A stretch of DNA of 10,315 bases, from the NCBI GenBank assembly GCA_946480965.1, contig CAMLMI010000154.1, forward strand, positions 1 through 10,315, written 5' to 3'. This DNA is from an uncultured Verrucomicrobiales bacterium (GTDB lineage: Bacteria > Verrucomicrobiota > Verrucomicrobiae > Limisphaerales > CANJSG01). A model generated the notes under the pieces. It did not search any database, was not told where the DNA came from, and saw nothing but the letters and a program-made list of their open reading frames with translations. The position numbers and the translations under genes are program-made. Below are positions 1-7,389 of this stretch, piece by piece. The stretch's first letter is position 1; each line of letters opens with the position of its first letter.

Positions 1-17
1 CTTTCTGCATTCTGCCT

Positions 18-31
18 AACCGGCACCGGTT
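18..31. repeat. Short perfect inverted repeat (AACCGG-CA-CCGGTT)
   Basis: A 6-bp perfect stem with a 2-nt loop lies about 70 bp beyond the stop of the hybrid kinase gene. There is no T-tract on either side, so it does not look like a standard intrinsic terminator. It could add structure to the 3' end of the minus-strand operon transcript, or it could be chance in GC-rich DNA. Confidence 0.4.
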
Positions 32-90
32 CTTCGTCCGCGAATAGGGCGCTTCGTCCGCGAATAGGGCGCTTCGTCCGCGAACGCGGA
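31..90. repeat. Tandem repeat, three copies of a 20-bp unit
   Basis: Three adjacent 20-bp units are seen at 31-50, 51-70 and 71-90. The unit is GCTTCGTCCGCGAATAGGGC. Copy 1 differs at its first base, and copy 3 diverges in its last six bases (CGCGGA in place of TAGGGC). Each unit contains a TTCG-TCCG-CGAA mini-hairpin. The array lies between the window edge and the stop of the minus-strand hybrid kinase, so it would be in the 3' untranslated end of that operon. No reading frame of note covers it. Its function is unknown. Confidence 0.85.
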
Positions 91-102
91 GCAACCCGAC
101 TC

Positions 103-2406
103 CTAGGCCGCCGCTCCCTGCAACAGCCGCGCGATCAGTTCGGCGGCTTCGCGGATGTTGTAGGGCTTGCCGAGGATGTGGACGTCGAACTCGTTCTGGA
201 GGCGTTCGCGGTCGGCGACTTCAAGGTAGCCGGAGGCCAAGATGAGCCGGGTGCCGGGGGAGAGGGCCACGACCTTGCGGATGAGTTCCTCTCCGGTTTC
301 CTCGCCCATGTTGTAGTCGGTGAAGAGGAGGTCGATCTTCCTCCCCGGCTGTTTGAAGACTTCGATCGCTTCCTTGGCGCTCTTGGCGGTGAGCACGGTG
401 TAGCCGACGGCTTCGAGGAAGGTCGCGGCGAAGTCCACGACGAGGTCGAGATCGTCCACCACCAGCACGGTGCCGGAGCCCCGGAGCTTGCCGGTCGTCT
501 TGGGCCGCTGTTCCGCCGGGGCCTCGGCTTCGACGAGCGGCAGATAGACCCAGAAGGTGGTGCCCTTGCCCACGGTGCTCTCCACGTCCACGAAGCCGCC
601 GGCCTGGCTGACGATGCTGTGGACGATGGAAAGGCCGAGGCCGGTGCCCTTGCCCGGGGCCTTGGTGGTGAAGAATGGATTGAAGATCTTGTTCAGCACT
701 TCGGGCGCGATGCCGGTCCCGGTGTCGGCGACGCCGCAGGACATGAAGGACGCTCCCGGGACGGTGTGGGCGCGCTGGGCCTGTTCGGGGGTGAGCTCGC
801 GGCGGCGGGCGGAGAGCGTGAGGGTGCCGCCGTTGGGCATGGCGTCGAGCGCGTTGATGCAGAGGTTGAGCAGCATCTGCTTCGCGCGCGTGGCGTGGAC
901 GCGGACGGGAAGCGGTTCCTCGCCGAGATCGAGCGAAAGGGCGACGCGGTTCTTCAACGAGCGGCGAGCCATCTCGGAGGCGGCGCGGACGATCTCGTTG
1001 AAGTCGCCCACGGTCTCGGGCTCGTCGGAGGCGCGGCTGAAGGAAAGCAATTGCTGCGTGATGTCGGCGGCCTGCGACGCGGCGTCGTCGATCTGCTCCA
1101 CGCGGTGGCGCAGCTTGGGATGGACGCTTTCGTCGAGGAGGATGACGGAGATGTTGCCCTTGATGGCCTGGAGCAGGTTGTTGAAGTCGTGGGCCACGCC
1201 GGCGGCGAGCGCGCCGATGGTCTCCATCTTCTGCGACTGCTGGAGCATCTGTTCCAGCTCGTGGGCCTTGCTCTGGTCGGTGACGACGTAGATCAGGCCG
1301 GGCGCCTCCTCGTCGTGGCGGAAAGGGACCACCTTGGCGAAGAACCGCTGGCGGGCGTTGCCGTCGTGGACGAACTCGCGCTTGTCGCCGTGCTGGAGCA
1401 CGGATTTGAAGACCTGCTCCAGCTCGTTCCGCCAATGGGGATCGCGCACGAAGGAGAGGAGGTTCTGTCCCACCTTGGGCGCCTCGGGGAAGGCCAGATG
1501 GCCGTGCCCGGCGGGAAGCTTGCTCCAGCCGTCGTTGAAGTGGGTCAGGCACAGCCGCGCGTCGAGCGCATAGACGGCGGCGTCGAGCGAGTTGATCAGG
1601 CTGAGGGTGAAACGGTGCTCGCGCTCGATGGAATGGAGCAGCTTGCGGGTGCGGGCGACATTGCGCTCCAGCGCGACGCAGCCGATGAAGTTGCCGTCCG
1701 GATCGTAGATCGGGGAGATGGCGGACTCGACCGGGTAGGTGGAGCCGTCGGCACAGAGGTTCTCCAGATCGCCCTGCCAATCGTGCCCGGCCTGGACCTT
1801 CTCCTCGTATTCCATGATCGAGACCTCTTGGCCGGCGGAACGGAGGATGGAGAGCGGCTGGCCGAGGATGTCCTCGATCGTGAAGCCGGTGAGGTTCTGG
1901 AGCGCGACGTTGGTGTAGGTGATGCGGAACTGCGGATCGGTCAGGACCACGACGTCGGCGCTGGAGTCGATGGCGGTGCGCAGGCGCTGGGCGTGGGATT
2001 CCATCCGCACGCGGCGGCTCGCGTCCTTGAGCGTGACGAGCCAGAGATCCACGCCGAGCGAGGCGGCCTGGAGATCGGCGAAGCCCGCGGCCCGGCCTTC
2101 CGCGCGGACGGAGATGCCGGGGATCGAACCGCCGCGCCGGGCCGGGTCTTCCAGGATGGCGAGGAGCTTGTCGCGGGTGGGCTCGGTGAAGACGGTCTCC
2201 AGCAGGTGCAGCCGCCTGGCCGGGTCTTCCTCGGGCAGGAACCACTGGATGGCGCGCTTGTTCAGCTCCTCCACGTCGCCGTTGGCCCGGCAGATGATGA
2301 GCGCGTCGTCGGCTTCCATGAAGCCGAGCTTCCACCAGGCGGTCTTGAGCGACGACGGCCCCTTGGAAGCCCCCCCGGTTCGCCGATGGAACTCGGTTTC
2401 GCTCAT
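103..2406 (-). CDS. Multi-PAS hybrid sensor histidine kinase with C-terminal receiver
   Basis: This is a 767-residue soluble hybrid kinase with no transmembrane segment or signal peptide, so it should act in the cytoplasm. In order it shows a weak PAS-like domain (about 30-130), a clear PAS/PAC domain (about 140-250), a third PAS-like domain (about 265-378), a HisKA dimerisation helix with the phosphorylated His at 406 in [10 protein letters not shown], and an HATPase domain. The ATPase has an N-box around N518, a G1 box DTGTG from 561, an F-box FNPFFTTK and a G2 box GKGTGLGL at 585-592. The C-terminal receiver (about 646-765) is intact: acidic pair D651/D652, phospho-acceptor D697, S725 and K747. 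All residues needed for autophosphorylation and internal transfer are present. The start ATG follows the stop of the response regulator gene after 2 nt, with no Shine-Dalgarno, so translation is probably coupled. The reading frame stays open upstream to 3120, but that part lies within the regulator gene. The family (HDFNN-type hybrid kinase) is certain; the signal sensed is unknown. Confidence 0.93.
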   Translation of the reverse strand: MSETEFHRRTGGASKGPSSLKTAWWKLGFMEADDALIICRANGDVEELNKRAIQWFLPEEDPARRLHLLETVFTEPTRDKLLAILEDPARRGGSIPGISVRAEGRAAGFADLQAASLGVDLWLVTLKDASRRVRMESHAQRLRTAIDSSADVVVLTDPQFRITYTNVALQNLTGFTIEDILGQPLSILRSAGQEVSIMEYEEKVQAGHDWQGDLENLCADGSTYPVESAISPIYDPDGNFIGCVALERNVARTRKLLHSIEREHRFTLSLINSLDAAVYALDARLCLTHFNDGWSKLPAGHGHLAFPEAPKVGQNLLSFVRDPHWRNELEQVFKSVLQHGDKREFVHDGNARQRFFAKVVPFRHDEEAPGLIYVVTDQSKAHELEQMLQQSQKMETIGALAAGVAHDFNNLLQAIKGNISVILLDESVHPKLRHRVEQIDDAASQAADITQQLLSFSRASDEPETVGDFNEIVRAASEMARRSLKNRVALSLDLGEEPLPVRVHATRAKQMLLNLCINALDAMPNGGTLTLSARRRELTPEQAQRAHTVPGASFMSCGVADTGTGIAPEVLNKIFNPFFTTKAPGKGTGLGLSIVHSIVSQAGGFVDVESTVGKGTTFWVYLPLVEAEAPAEQRPKTTGKLRGSGTVLVVDDLDLVVDFAATFLEAVGYTVLTAKSAKEAIEVFKQPGRKIDLLFTDYNMGEETGEELIRKVVALSPGTRLILASGYLEVADRERLQNEFDVHILGKPYNIREAAELIARLLQGAAA

Positions 2407-2408
2407 GG

Positions 2409-3656
2409 TCAGCAATAGACCAGCAGGGACTGGGAGATCGGACTGATCCGGTGGTGGTTGATGATCTTGTCGATGTAGGTCTCGGTGAGCTTTTGCCCGC
2501 CGGGAATGAGGAGCATCCCCGTGTTGGTGTAGATGCCCTTCGCCAAAACCATGCCGGGGGAAAGCTCGGTCAGGAGAACCTCGCGCTGCCGGCGCGGAAC
2601 CATCGCGTGCGGCAAGCAACGCACCAGGGCCCGAACCGCGTCCGGCTCGTAGGCGGAACCGCTGCCCCGCGAGATCGTCTCGGCGGCGATGACCGGCTCG
2701 TGCGGGATCTCGCAATACGCCACCGCCACCGCCAGCAGCCGCGCCATCGGCGGGATCGCCTCGCCCGCCAGACCGTCGGGATAGCCGCGCCCGTCGAAGC
2801 GTTCGTGGTGCGCGCGGATGACCAGGCCGACCTCCTGGAGCTCCTGCACGAAGGAGGCGAGTTCCTGGCCGATGATCGGGTGCTGCTTCACCAGCGCCCA
2901 TTCGGCCTGGGACAAGGTCTCCGGCTGCTTCTCCATCCGTTTGATCAGATGGCGCGGCACGCCGACGAGGCCGACATCGTGCAGCCACGCGGCGACTTCG
3001 AGGACCTGCCGGTCCTTCTCGGAAAGCTTCAGCTCCAGCGCCATCGCCCGGCACAGCTCGAAGACCCGGCGGGCCTGCGAACCGAGCGTGGGGTAGAAGG
3101 TCTCCATCGTCTTCAGGCACAGCTCGACGGAGCGCTGGAGGTTCTGCCTGAGGGCGGCGTTGAGGGATTCGAGCTGTGTGTTCTGCTCCGCCACCTTGGC
3201 CACCTGCTCCTCGAGCTGGGCGTTCACCTTCTTCAGCCGCTCGTTCATCGAGAGCGTGGTGGCCTGGAGGACGAGGTTCTTGCAGATGAGCTCGTAGCGC
3301 TGGACGGCGTTGCGCACCGTGGCCAGCAGCTCCTCGCGGAGCCAGGGCTTGACCACGAACCGGTAGATTTCGCCCTTGTTGATCGCGTCGATCACCGTGC
3401 CGAGGCTGAGCACGGCGGTGATGAGGATGCGGGTGGCGTCGGGCTGGATCTGCTTCACCTGGGCGAGGAATTCCAGGCCGGTGAGCATGGGCATCTGCTG
3501 GTCGGTGATGATGACGGAGAAGGGCTGCTCCTTGAGCACCTGGAGCGCCTCGATGGCGTTGGAACAGGTGACGACCTGGTAGCCCTCCCGCTGGAGGGTC
3601 TCGCGCAGCGCGACCAGCACGATCTCCTCGTCATCGACGACGAGGATCTGGTGCAC
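2409..3656 (-). CDS. Response regulator with HD-GYP-type output domain (RpfG-like architecture)
   Basis: This is a 415-residue protein with an N-terminal receiver (1-120): D8/D9, phospho-acceptor D52 in IITDQQMP, and K103 in VVKPW. A charged coiled coil (about 122-178) leads into an HD-GYP domain (about 185-350), and a short C-terminal module starts at LSPGMVLA (366-373). HD-GYP proteins usually hydrolyse cyclic di-GMP. Seen here: H226-D227, H259, H283-H284 and the GYP loop FDGRGYPDGL. Missing or changed: the Lys of HDIGK is L230, and the ADVYDAL-type motif reads AVAYCEI, so both usual Asp positions are lost (V312, C315). The RPYR tail is also absent. Catalysis is therefore uncertain. The GTG start is preferred because AGGAGAG lies 6 nt upstream. 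An in-frame ATG at 3686 would add 10 residues and overlap the previous stop as ATGA. The gene sits between two histidine kinase genes, its probable phosphodonors. Confidence 0.9.
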   Translation of the reverse strand: MHQILVVDDEEIVLVALRETLQREGYQVVTCSNAIEALQVLKEQPFSVIITDQQMPMLTGLEFLAQVKQIQPDATRILITAVLSLGTVIDAINKGEIYRFVVKPWLREELLATVRNAVQRYELICKNLVLQATTLSMNERLKKVNAQLEEQVAKVAEQNTQLESLNAALRQNLQRSVELCLKTMETFYPTLGSQARRVFELCRAMALELKLSEKDRQVLEVAAWLHDVGLVGVPRHLIKRMEKQPETLSQAEWALVKQHPIIGQELASFVQELQEVGLVIRAHHERFDGRGYPDGLAGEAIPPMARLLAVAVAYCEIPHEPVIAAETISRGSGSAYEPDAVRALVRCLPHAMVPRRQREVLLTELSPGMVLAKGIYTNTGMLLIPGGQKLTETYIDKIINHHRISPISQSLLVYC

Positions 3657-3662
3657 CGTGTT

Positions 3663-3669
3663 CTCTCCT
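3663..3669 (-). promoter_or_regulatory. Shine-Dalgarno (AGGAGAG) of the HD-GYP response regulator gene
   Basis: Read on the minus strand, AGGAGAG ends 6 nt before the GTG at 3656. This is the clearest ribosome binding site in the window, where most other starts have none. It favours GTG 3656 over ATG 3686 as the main start, and it gives the regulator its own initiation site independent of coupling to the upstream kinase. Confidence 0.65.
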
Positions 3670-3682
3670 GATCCGAAGGGTG

Positions 3683-5788
3683 TCATGGGCCGGTCCGCCT
3701 CTCGCCGAACATCTGCTGCAGCTTCGACTGGAAATCTGCCGGCACGGCGTCCGAGGCGAGCACGAGGTCTATCTTGTCGAGCGTGCCGGAATCAATCTCA
3801 TCCGCGTTCCGGCCAACCAGTTGCAGCACGAGCTTGGGCATCCGGACGCAACGGCGGCGGATCTCCGGCAACACCAGCTTATGGGTCTGGTCCTGGGGCT
3901 CGACCAGCAGCATCGCGCCGTCCAGATCGTGGCCCGCTTCCAAAGTTTCCAGCACGGCATCCACGGAATTGGCGGTCAGCACCTGGTAGCCGTTCGAACG
4001 CAGCAGCTCGGCCCGGCGCTGGAAGAAGTCGCCGACCGGCCCGACCAGCAGCATCTGCCGACGCTTGGGCCCGGTGGAAACCGTGACGGGCGCGGGCTTG
4101 GTCTCCTCGAAGGTCGCCTGCGGCAGCCAGATGCGGAACGTGGTCCCCTTCCCCTCCTCCGATTCCACCGAGATCGCCCCGTGGTGCTTCTCGACGAAAA
4201 GCTGCGCGTTGTAGAGGCCGAGTCCGGAACCGCGCTGCGCGCCCTTGGTGGTGAAGAACGGATCGAAGATCAGCGCCAAGTGCCGGGCCGAGATGCCGCA
4301 ACCGGTGTCGGCCACTTCCAGGCAGATGACCGGTGCTTTGGGACGCCCGCCCTTGAAGTGCTTCAAGACGGGCATCTGTTCATGGCGCACGGTCCGGAGC
4401 GTGAGCTTGCCGCCCTGCGACATGGCGTCGGAGGCGTTCAACGTGAGGTTGATGATGACCTGCTGGAACTCGACGGAATCGACGTAGATCGGGAGCTGCA
4501 CAGGGGCGAGCTGGGACTCGATCTGCACGCGGCGCGGCAGGATGCGGCGCACGAGCGAAGCCAGATCGGCGACGATGTCGTTCAGGTTGTGGTAGTTCCT
4601 CTCTCCCGCCTGGCCGAGGTGCAGGTTGATCATCCGGTGGACGAGCTGGCTGGCCTGGAGGGAGTTCTTCTTGATCAGCGTGAGGCCCTCGGAGAACTCG
4701 TGCGTCTCGTCCACCATCGAGAGGTAGGATTCGCTGAGCGAATGGATGCCCGCCATGATGTTGCTGAAGTCATGGGCCATCCCGAGCGTGAGCACGGCCA
4801 GAGTCTCCTTCCAAGATGCCGTCGAAAGCCGCTTCTCCGCGATCGTCTGGCGGGTCACGTCGAACCAGAACCCTTCATAGCCCAGCAGCAGGCCATTGCG
4901 CGTCATCACCGGCTGGCGTTGCTCGAGCACGTAGGAAATCTTGCCCGTCTCCGCGTGGCGCACGCGGTAGGTGATCGAGGTGGCCGCACCGGAACGCGCC
5001 GACCTCAGCATCTGCTTCTGCAGCTCCTCCGCGTCGCCGTCGTGGACGATCTCCCAGAACCGCCCCGCCTGCCGGCCCCATTCCTCGACCGTCACCCCGG
5101 TCAACGCCTCGATGTTCGGGCTGACGAACTGGAAGGTAAAATCGGGCCGTTGCCGGAAAATCACGCCGGGCCAGCGCTTCATCAAACGGTCGAGCTGCGA
5201 CTCCGCGCGGACCAGCCGCATGAACATGCCGCGCCGGGACGACTCGCTGCGCAGGTGCTCGTCCCAAGTGGCTTCCTCCAGCTCGCTCAACGGCGGGAGG
5301 ATCGACGCCAGCCGGATCGTCGCGCCGAACGGGCTGCGGAACATCTCCATCAGATACCACTGGGGCGCGGAGATCCCCACCACGGACGACTGGAACTGGA
5401 TCTTGGCGAAGTCCCCCGAGGAACGCTCCAGCGTCTCGAACGCCACCACCGCCTCGGAGCAGCGGCGGCCCAGCGCTTCGGAGAAGCCCGTGCCGACACC
5501 GCCCCCGTCGCGCAGTTCCAGCCAATCCCCCAGTGGTTCGTCCAGGGAAAGGATGCGGCCGTCGCCGTCGAGCACGGCCGCGCCGCTCTCCAACCAGGCG
5601 CTGGGCACGAACAGATTGCGGGCGTCCGGAGCCGCGCCGAGACCTTCGAGAAGATCGGGCTGATGCAGGTGGTTCAGCATTTTCTTGGGTGGGTCGGGTA
5701 AAGGCGACGCCGCCGGTTCCAGCCGTTCGGAAGAACCGGACTGGTCAGCGGACCGACGTTGGCCGTCGGAAGCATCGTTGGATGCCAT
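3683..5788 (-). CDS. PAS sensor histidine kinase with degenerate C-terminal receiver (pseudo-receiver)
   Basis: This is a 701-residue soluble kinase with no membrane segments. Residues 1-60 are low-complexity and poorly structured. A weak PAS-like region spans about 62-160 and a good PAS/PAC domain about 196-315. HisKA follows with H339 in GMAHDFSNIM. The HATPase has N451, a G1 box DTGCG from 494, an F-box FDPFFTTK and a G2 box GSGLGL at 520-525. The kinase core is therefore intact. The tail (about 576-695) has the length and strand pattern of a receiver but lacks the acidic pair (LLVGP in place of VVDD), has Glu630 where the phospho-acceptor Asp should be, and lacks the conserved Thr and Lys. 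It should not be phosphorylated normally and may serve as a docking or regulatory domain. ATG 5788 was chosen because the frame further up to GTG 5896 is unlike a folded domain. ATG 5680 is a further possibility. No Shine-Dalgarno is visible at any of them. It is the first gene of the signalling operon. Confidence 0.9.
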   Translation of the reverse strand: MASNDASDGQRRSADQSGSSERLEPAASPLPDPPKKMLNHLHQPDLLEGLGAAPDARNLFVPSAWLESGAAVLDGDGRILSLDEPLGDWLELRDGGGVGTGFSEALGRRCSEAVVAFETLERSSGDFAKIQFQSSVVGISAPQWYLMEMFRSPFGATIRLASILPPLSELEEATWDEHLRSESSRRGMFMRLVRAESQLDRLMKRWPGVIFRQRPDFTFQFVSPNIEALTGVTVEEWGRQAGRFWEIVHDGDAEELQKQMLRSARSGAATSITYRVRHAETGKISYVLEQRQPVMTRNGLLLGYEGFWFDVTRQTIAEKRLSTASWKETLAVLTLGMAHDFSNIMAGIHSLSESYLSMVDETHEFSEGLTLIKKNSLQASQLVHRMINLHLGQAGERNYHNLNDIVADLASLVRRILPRRVQIESQLAPVQLPIYVDSVEFQQVIINLTLNASDAMSQGGKLTLRTVRHEQMPVLKHFKGGRPKAPVICLEVADTGCGISARHLALIFDPFFTTKGAQRGSGLGLYNAQLFVEKHHGAISVESEEGKGTTFRIWLPQATFEETKPAPVTVSTGPKRRQMLLVGPVGDFFQRRAELLRSNGYQVLTANSVDAVLETLEAGHDLDGAMLLVEPQDQTHKLVLPEIRRRCVRMPKLVLQLVGRNADEIDSGTLDKIDLVLASDAVPADFQSKLQQMFGERRTGP

Positions 5789-5882
5789 AGTTCGCCGAGC
5801 GTTTTTGGACCGATTCGGGACATTTCCGTCGGGCAGGACGGGCGGAATCGGATAGGTCCGGGCTTTTAATAAGGGAGTTGTC

Positions 5883-5892
5883 CATCCGGATG
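5883..5892. promoter_or_regulatory. 10-bp perfect palindrome in the gap between dctA and the signalling operon
   Basis: CATCCGGATG is a perfect palindrome in the 133-bp gap (5789-5921) between the dctA stop and the first kinase gene. An AT-rich patch (TTATTAAAA on the minus strand, 5866-5874) lies about 10 bp further toward the kinase and is the only AT-rich stretch in the gap. Together they could form an operator and a melting region for the operon promoter. No convincing -35/-10 pair and no intrinsic terminator for dctA were found, so read-through from dctA is also possible. Confidence 0.2.
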
Positions 5893-5921
5893 CCACCCCA
5901 AAGAACGGCTCTTATCCAGGA

Positions 5922-7232
5922 TCAGTCGGTCGGCGCACTGGTTGGGTTTCCAGCGTGGCTCCGCTCCAACGCCGACCGCACCGTCGCCGCCGGCATCTCC
6001 CCTTCCCAGCGGCTGATCGCCACCGTGGCCACGCCGTTGCCGATGAGATTGGTGATCGCGCGGCATTCGCTCATGAAGCGGTCGATGCCCACCAGCAGCG
6101 CCAGGCTCTCGATGGGAATGGCCGGCACCACCGCCAGCGTCGCCGCCAAGGCGATGAAGCCTGCACCGGTCACGCCGCTCGCGCCCTTGGAACTGAGCAT
6201 GGCCACGAGCAGGAGCGATATCTGGTGCGGCAAGTCGAGCGGCGTGTCCGTCGCCTGCGCGAGAAAGACGGCGGCCATCGTCATGTAGATGTTCGTGCCG
6301 TCGAGGTTGAAGCTGTAGCCGGTAGGAATGACCAGTCCGACGGTGCTCGGCGCGCAACCCAGCCGCTTCATCTTCTGGATCATGCCCGGCAACGCCGTCT
6401 CGCTGCTGCTCGTGCCCAGCACCAACAGCAGCTCTTCCTTGATGAAGAAAAGGAACCTCACGATGGAGAATCCCGCCATCTTCGCGATCAACCCCAGCAC
6501 CACCGCCACGAACAGCGCCGAGGTCAGGTAGAACGCGCCCATCAGCGCCAGCAGCTTGCTGAGCGACCCGATGCCGTAGCTGCCCACCGTGAAAGCCATC
6601 GCGCCCAGCGCCCCGAGCGGAGCCACCTTCACCACGATGGCCATGATCCCGAAGAAGAGCTGCGAAACGGTTTCGATGGCGTGCAGCGCTCCCTTGCCGC
6701 GTTCGCCCAAAGCCCCGAGCGCGAAGGCCGTCAGGATCGAGACCAGCAGCACTTGGAGAAGGTCTCCCTTCACAAACGCGTCGAAGAAGCTCGCCGGAAT
6801 GATGTTCAGGAGGAAGTCCACCATGCCCATCGACTGGGCCTTTTCCGCGTAGCTCTTGCCCGTGCCCGCCGCCGCCGGGTCCAAGGTGCTCGGATCGATG
6901 TGGAAGCCGTCTCCCGGCCTGAGCACGTTCACCACCACCAGTCCGATGACCAGCGCGAGCGTGGAGACGATCTCGAAGTAGAACAACGTCTTGGCCCCGA
7001 CCCGGCCCAGCTTCTTCATGTCCGACATCGAGGCGATGCCGTGGACCACGGTGCAGAAGATGATCGGAGCGATGATCATCTTCACCAGCTTGATGAAGGC
7101 GTCGCCCAGCGGTTTCAGCTCCTTGCCCGCGTCGGGATACCAGTGCCCGATCGAGATGCCGATGCCGACGGCGATCAGCACCTGCACGTAGAGCAACCGA
7201 TACCAAGGCTTGGGGCCTGAAGGCGGGGACAT
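5922..7232 (-). CDS. dctA: C4-dicarboxylate symporter DctA (DAACS family)
   Basis: This 436-residue inner-membrane protein imports succinate, fumarate or malate together with cations. Its length and order of motifs match E. coli DctA closely from residue 10 onward. Recognisable landmarks are [13 protein letters not shown] (51-63), the serine-rich re-entrant loop [12 protein letters not shown] (273-284), [12 protein letters not shown] (302-313), the second re-entrant loop [14 protein letters not shown] (346-359), and [20 protein letters not shown] (384-403), which carries the substrate and cation ligands. Several hydrophobic spans are evident. The ATG at 7232 gives the usual family start ([16 protein letters not shown]). 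The open frame further upstream is rich in Arg and Cys and runs into the divergent gene's promoter region. No Shine-Dalgarno is visible. The gene is divergent from the PEP-CTERM gene and lies 133 bp upstream of the two-kinase operon on the same strand. Transport by the DctA subtype is well supported by the NLDGT and TNLIGNG variants; the exact substrate range is inferred. Confidence 0.95.
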   Translation of the reverse strand: MSPPSGPKPWYRLLYVQVLIAVGIGISIGHWYPDAGKELKPLGDAFIKLVKMIIAPIIFCTVVHGIASMSDMKKLGRVGAKTLFYFEIVSTLALVIGLVVVNVLRPGDGFHIDPSTLDPAAAGTGKSYAEKAQSMGMVDFLLNIIPASFFDAFVKGDLLQVLLVSILTAFALGALGERGKGALHAIETVSQLFFGIMAIVVKVAPLGALGAMAFTVGSYGIGSLSKLLALMGAFYLTSALFVAVVLGLIAKMAGFSIVRFLFFIKEELLLVLGTSSSETALPGMIQKMKRLGCAPSTVGLVIPTGYSFNLDGTNIYMTMAAVFLAQATDTPLDLPHQISLLLVAMLSSKGASGVTGAGFIALAATLAVVPAIPIESLALLVGIDRFMSECRAITNLIGNGVATVAISRWEGEMPAATVRSALERSHAGNPTSAPTD

Positions 7233-7389
7233 CGGCGTGGAATGCCAGCAACGCCCCGGGCACCGCAAGCGCGACCTTGAAAGCCACCGGTCGCCCCGAT
7301 AGCTTCCGCCGTCGCGGGTTGCCCCCTTGGCTCGTTTCCGGAACCAATCCCGCCTGAGAGAAACGCATCGTCCCAAAACACCACCGCCC
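7233..7389. promoter_or_regulatory. Divergent intergenic region between dctA and the PEP-CTERM gene
   Basis: This 157-bp region must hold promoters for both divergent genes. On the plus strand, TTGAAA (7277-7282) is followed after 17 bp by TAGCTT (7300-7305). This resembles a sigma-70 pair with a good -35 and a poor -10, and it sits about 85 bp before the PEP-CTERM start. No convincing sigma-70 or sigma-54 promoter was found for dctA. No Shine-Dalgarno precedes either start. Promoter placement is therefore tentative. Confidence 0.3.

Noticed and set aside
31..90. CRISPR array
   Set aside because: The units are directly adjacent with a 20-bp period and no unique spacers; no cas gene is present.
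178..2418. 746-codon open frame on the plus strand opposite the hybrid kinase
   Set aside because: It is antisense to a kinase with all catalytic motifs. Its translation is a biased Gly/Glu/Asp/Leu/Val/His mix with no domain, as expected from a GC-rich antisense frame.
2407..3120. N-terminal extension of the hybrid kinase up to 3120
   Set aside because: It overlaps the regulator gene by about 700 bp and translates to Arg/Gly/Ala-rich noise; the real start at 2406 follows the regulator stop.
2451..3671. 406-codon plus-strand open frame opposite the HD-GYP regulator
   Set aside because: It mirrors the regulator's codons; the product is low-complexity Leu/Glu/His/Arg with no recognisable fold.
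3680..5701. 673-codon plus-strand open frame opposite the first kinase
   Set aside because: Same reason: a GC-rich antisense frame rich in His, Arg and Leu, opposite an intact HisKA/HATPase gene.
5789..5896. N-terminal extension of the first kinase to a GTG at 5896
   Set aside because: The added 36 residues look non-coding, no Shine-Dalgarno precedes the GTG, and the extension would use up nearly the whole gap to dctA.
7233..7389. Sigma-54 promoter upstream of dctA, as known for rhizobial dctA
   Set aside because: I looked for GG-N10-GC with a TGGC/TTGC context on the minus strand and found only mis-spaced partial matches.
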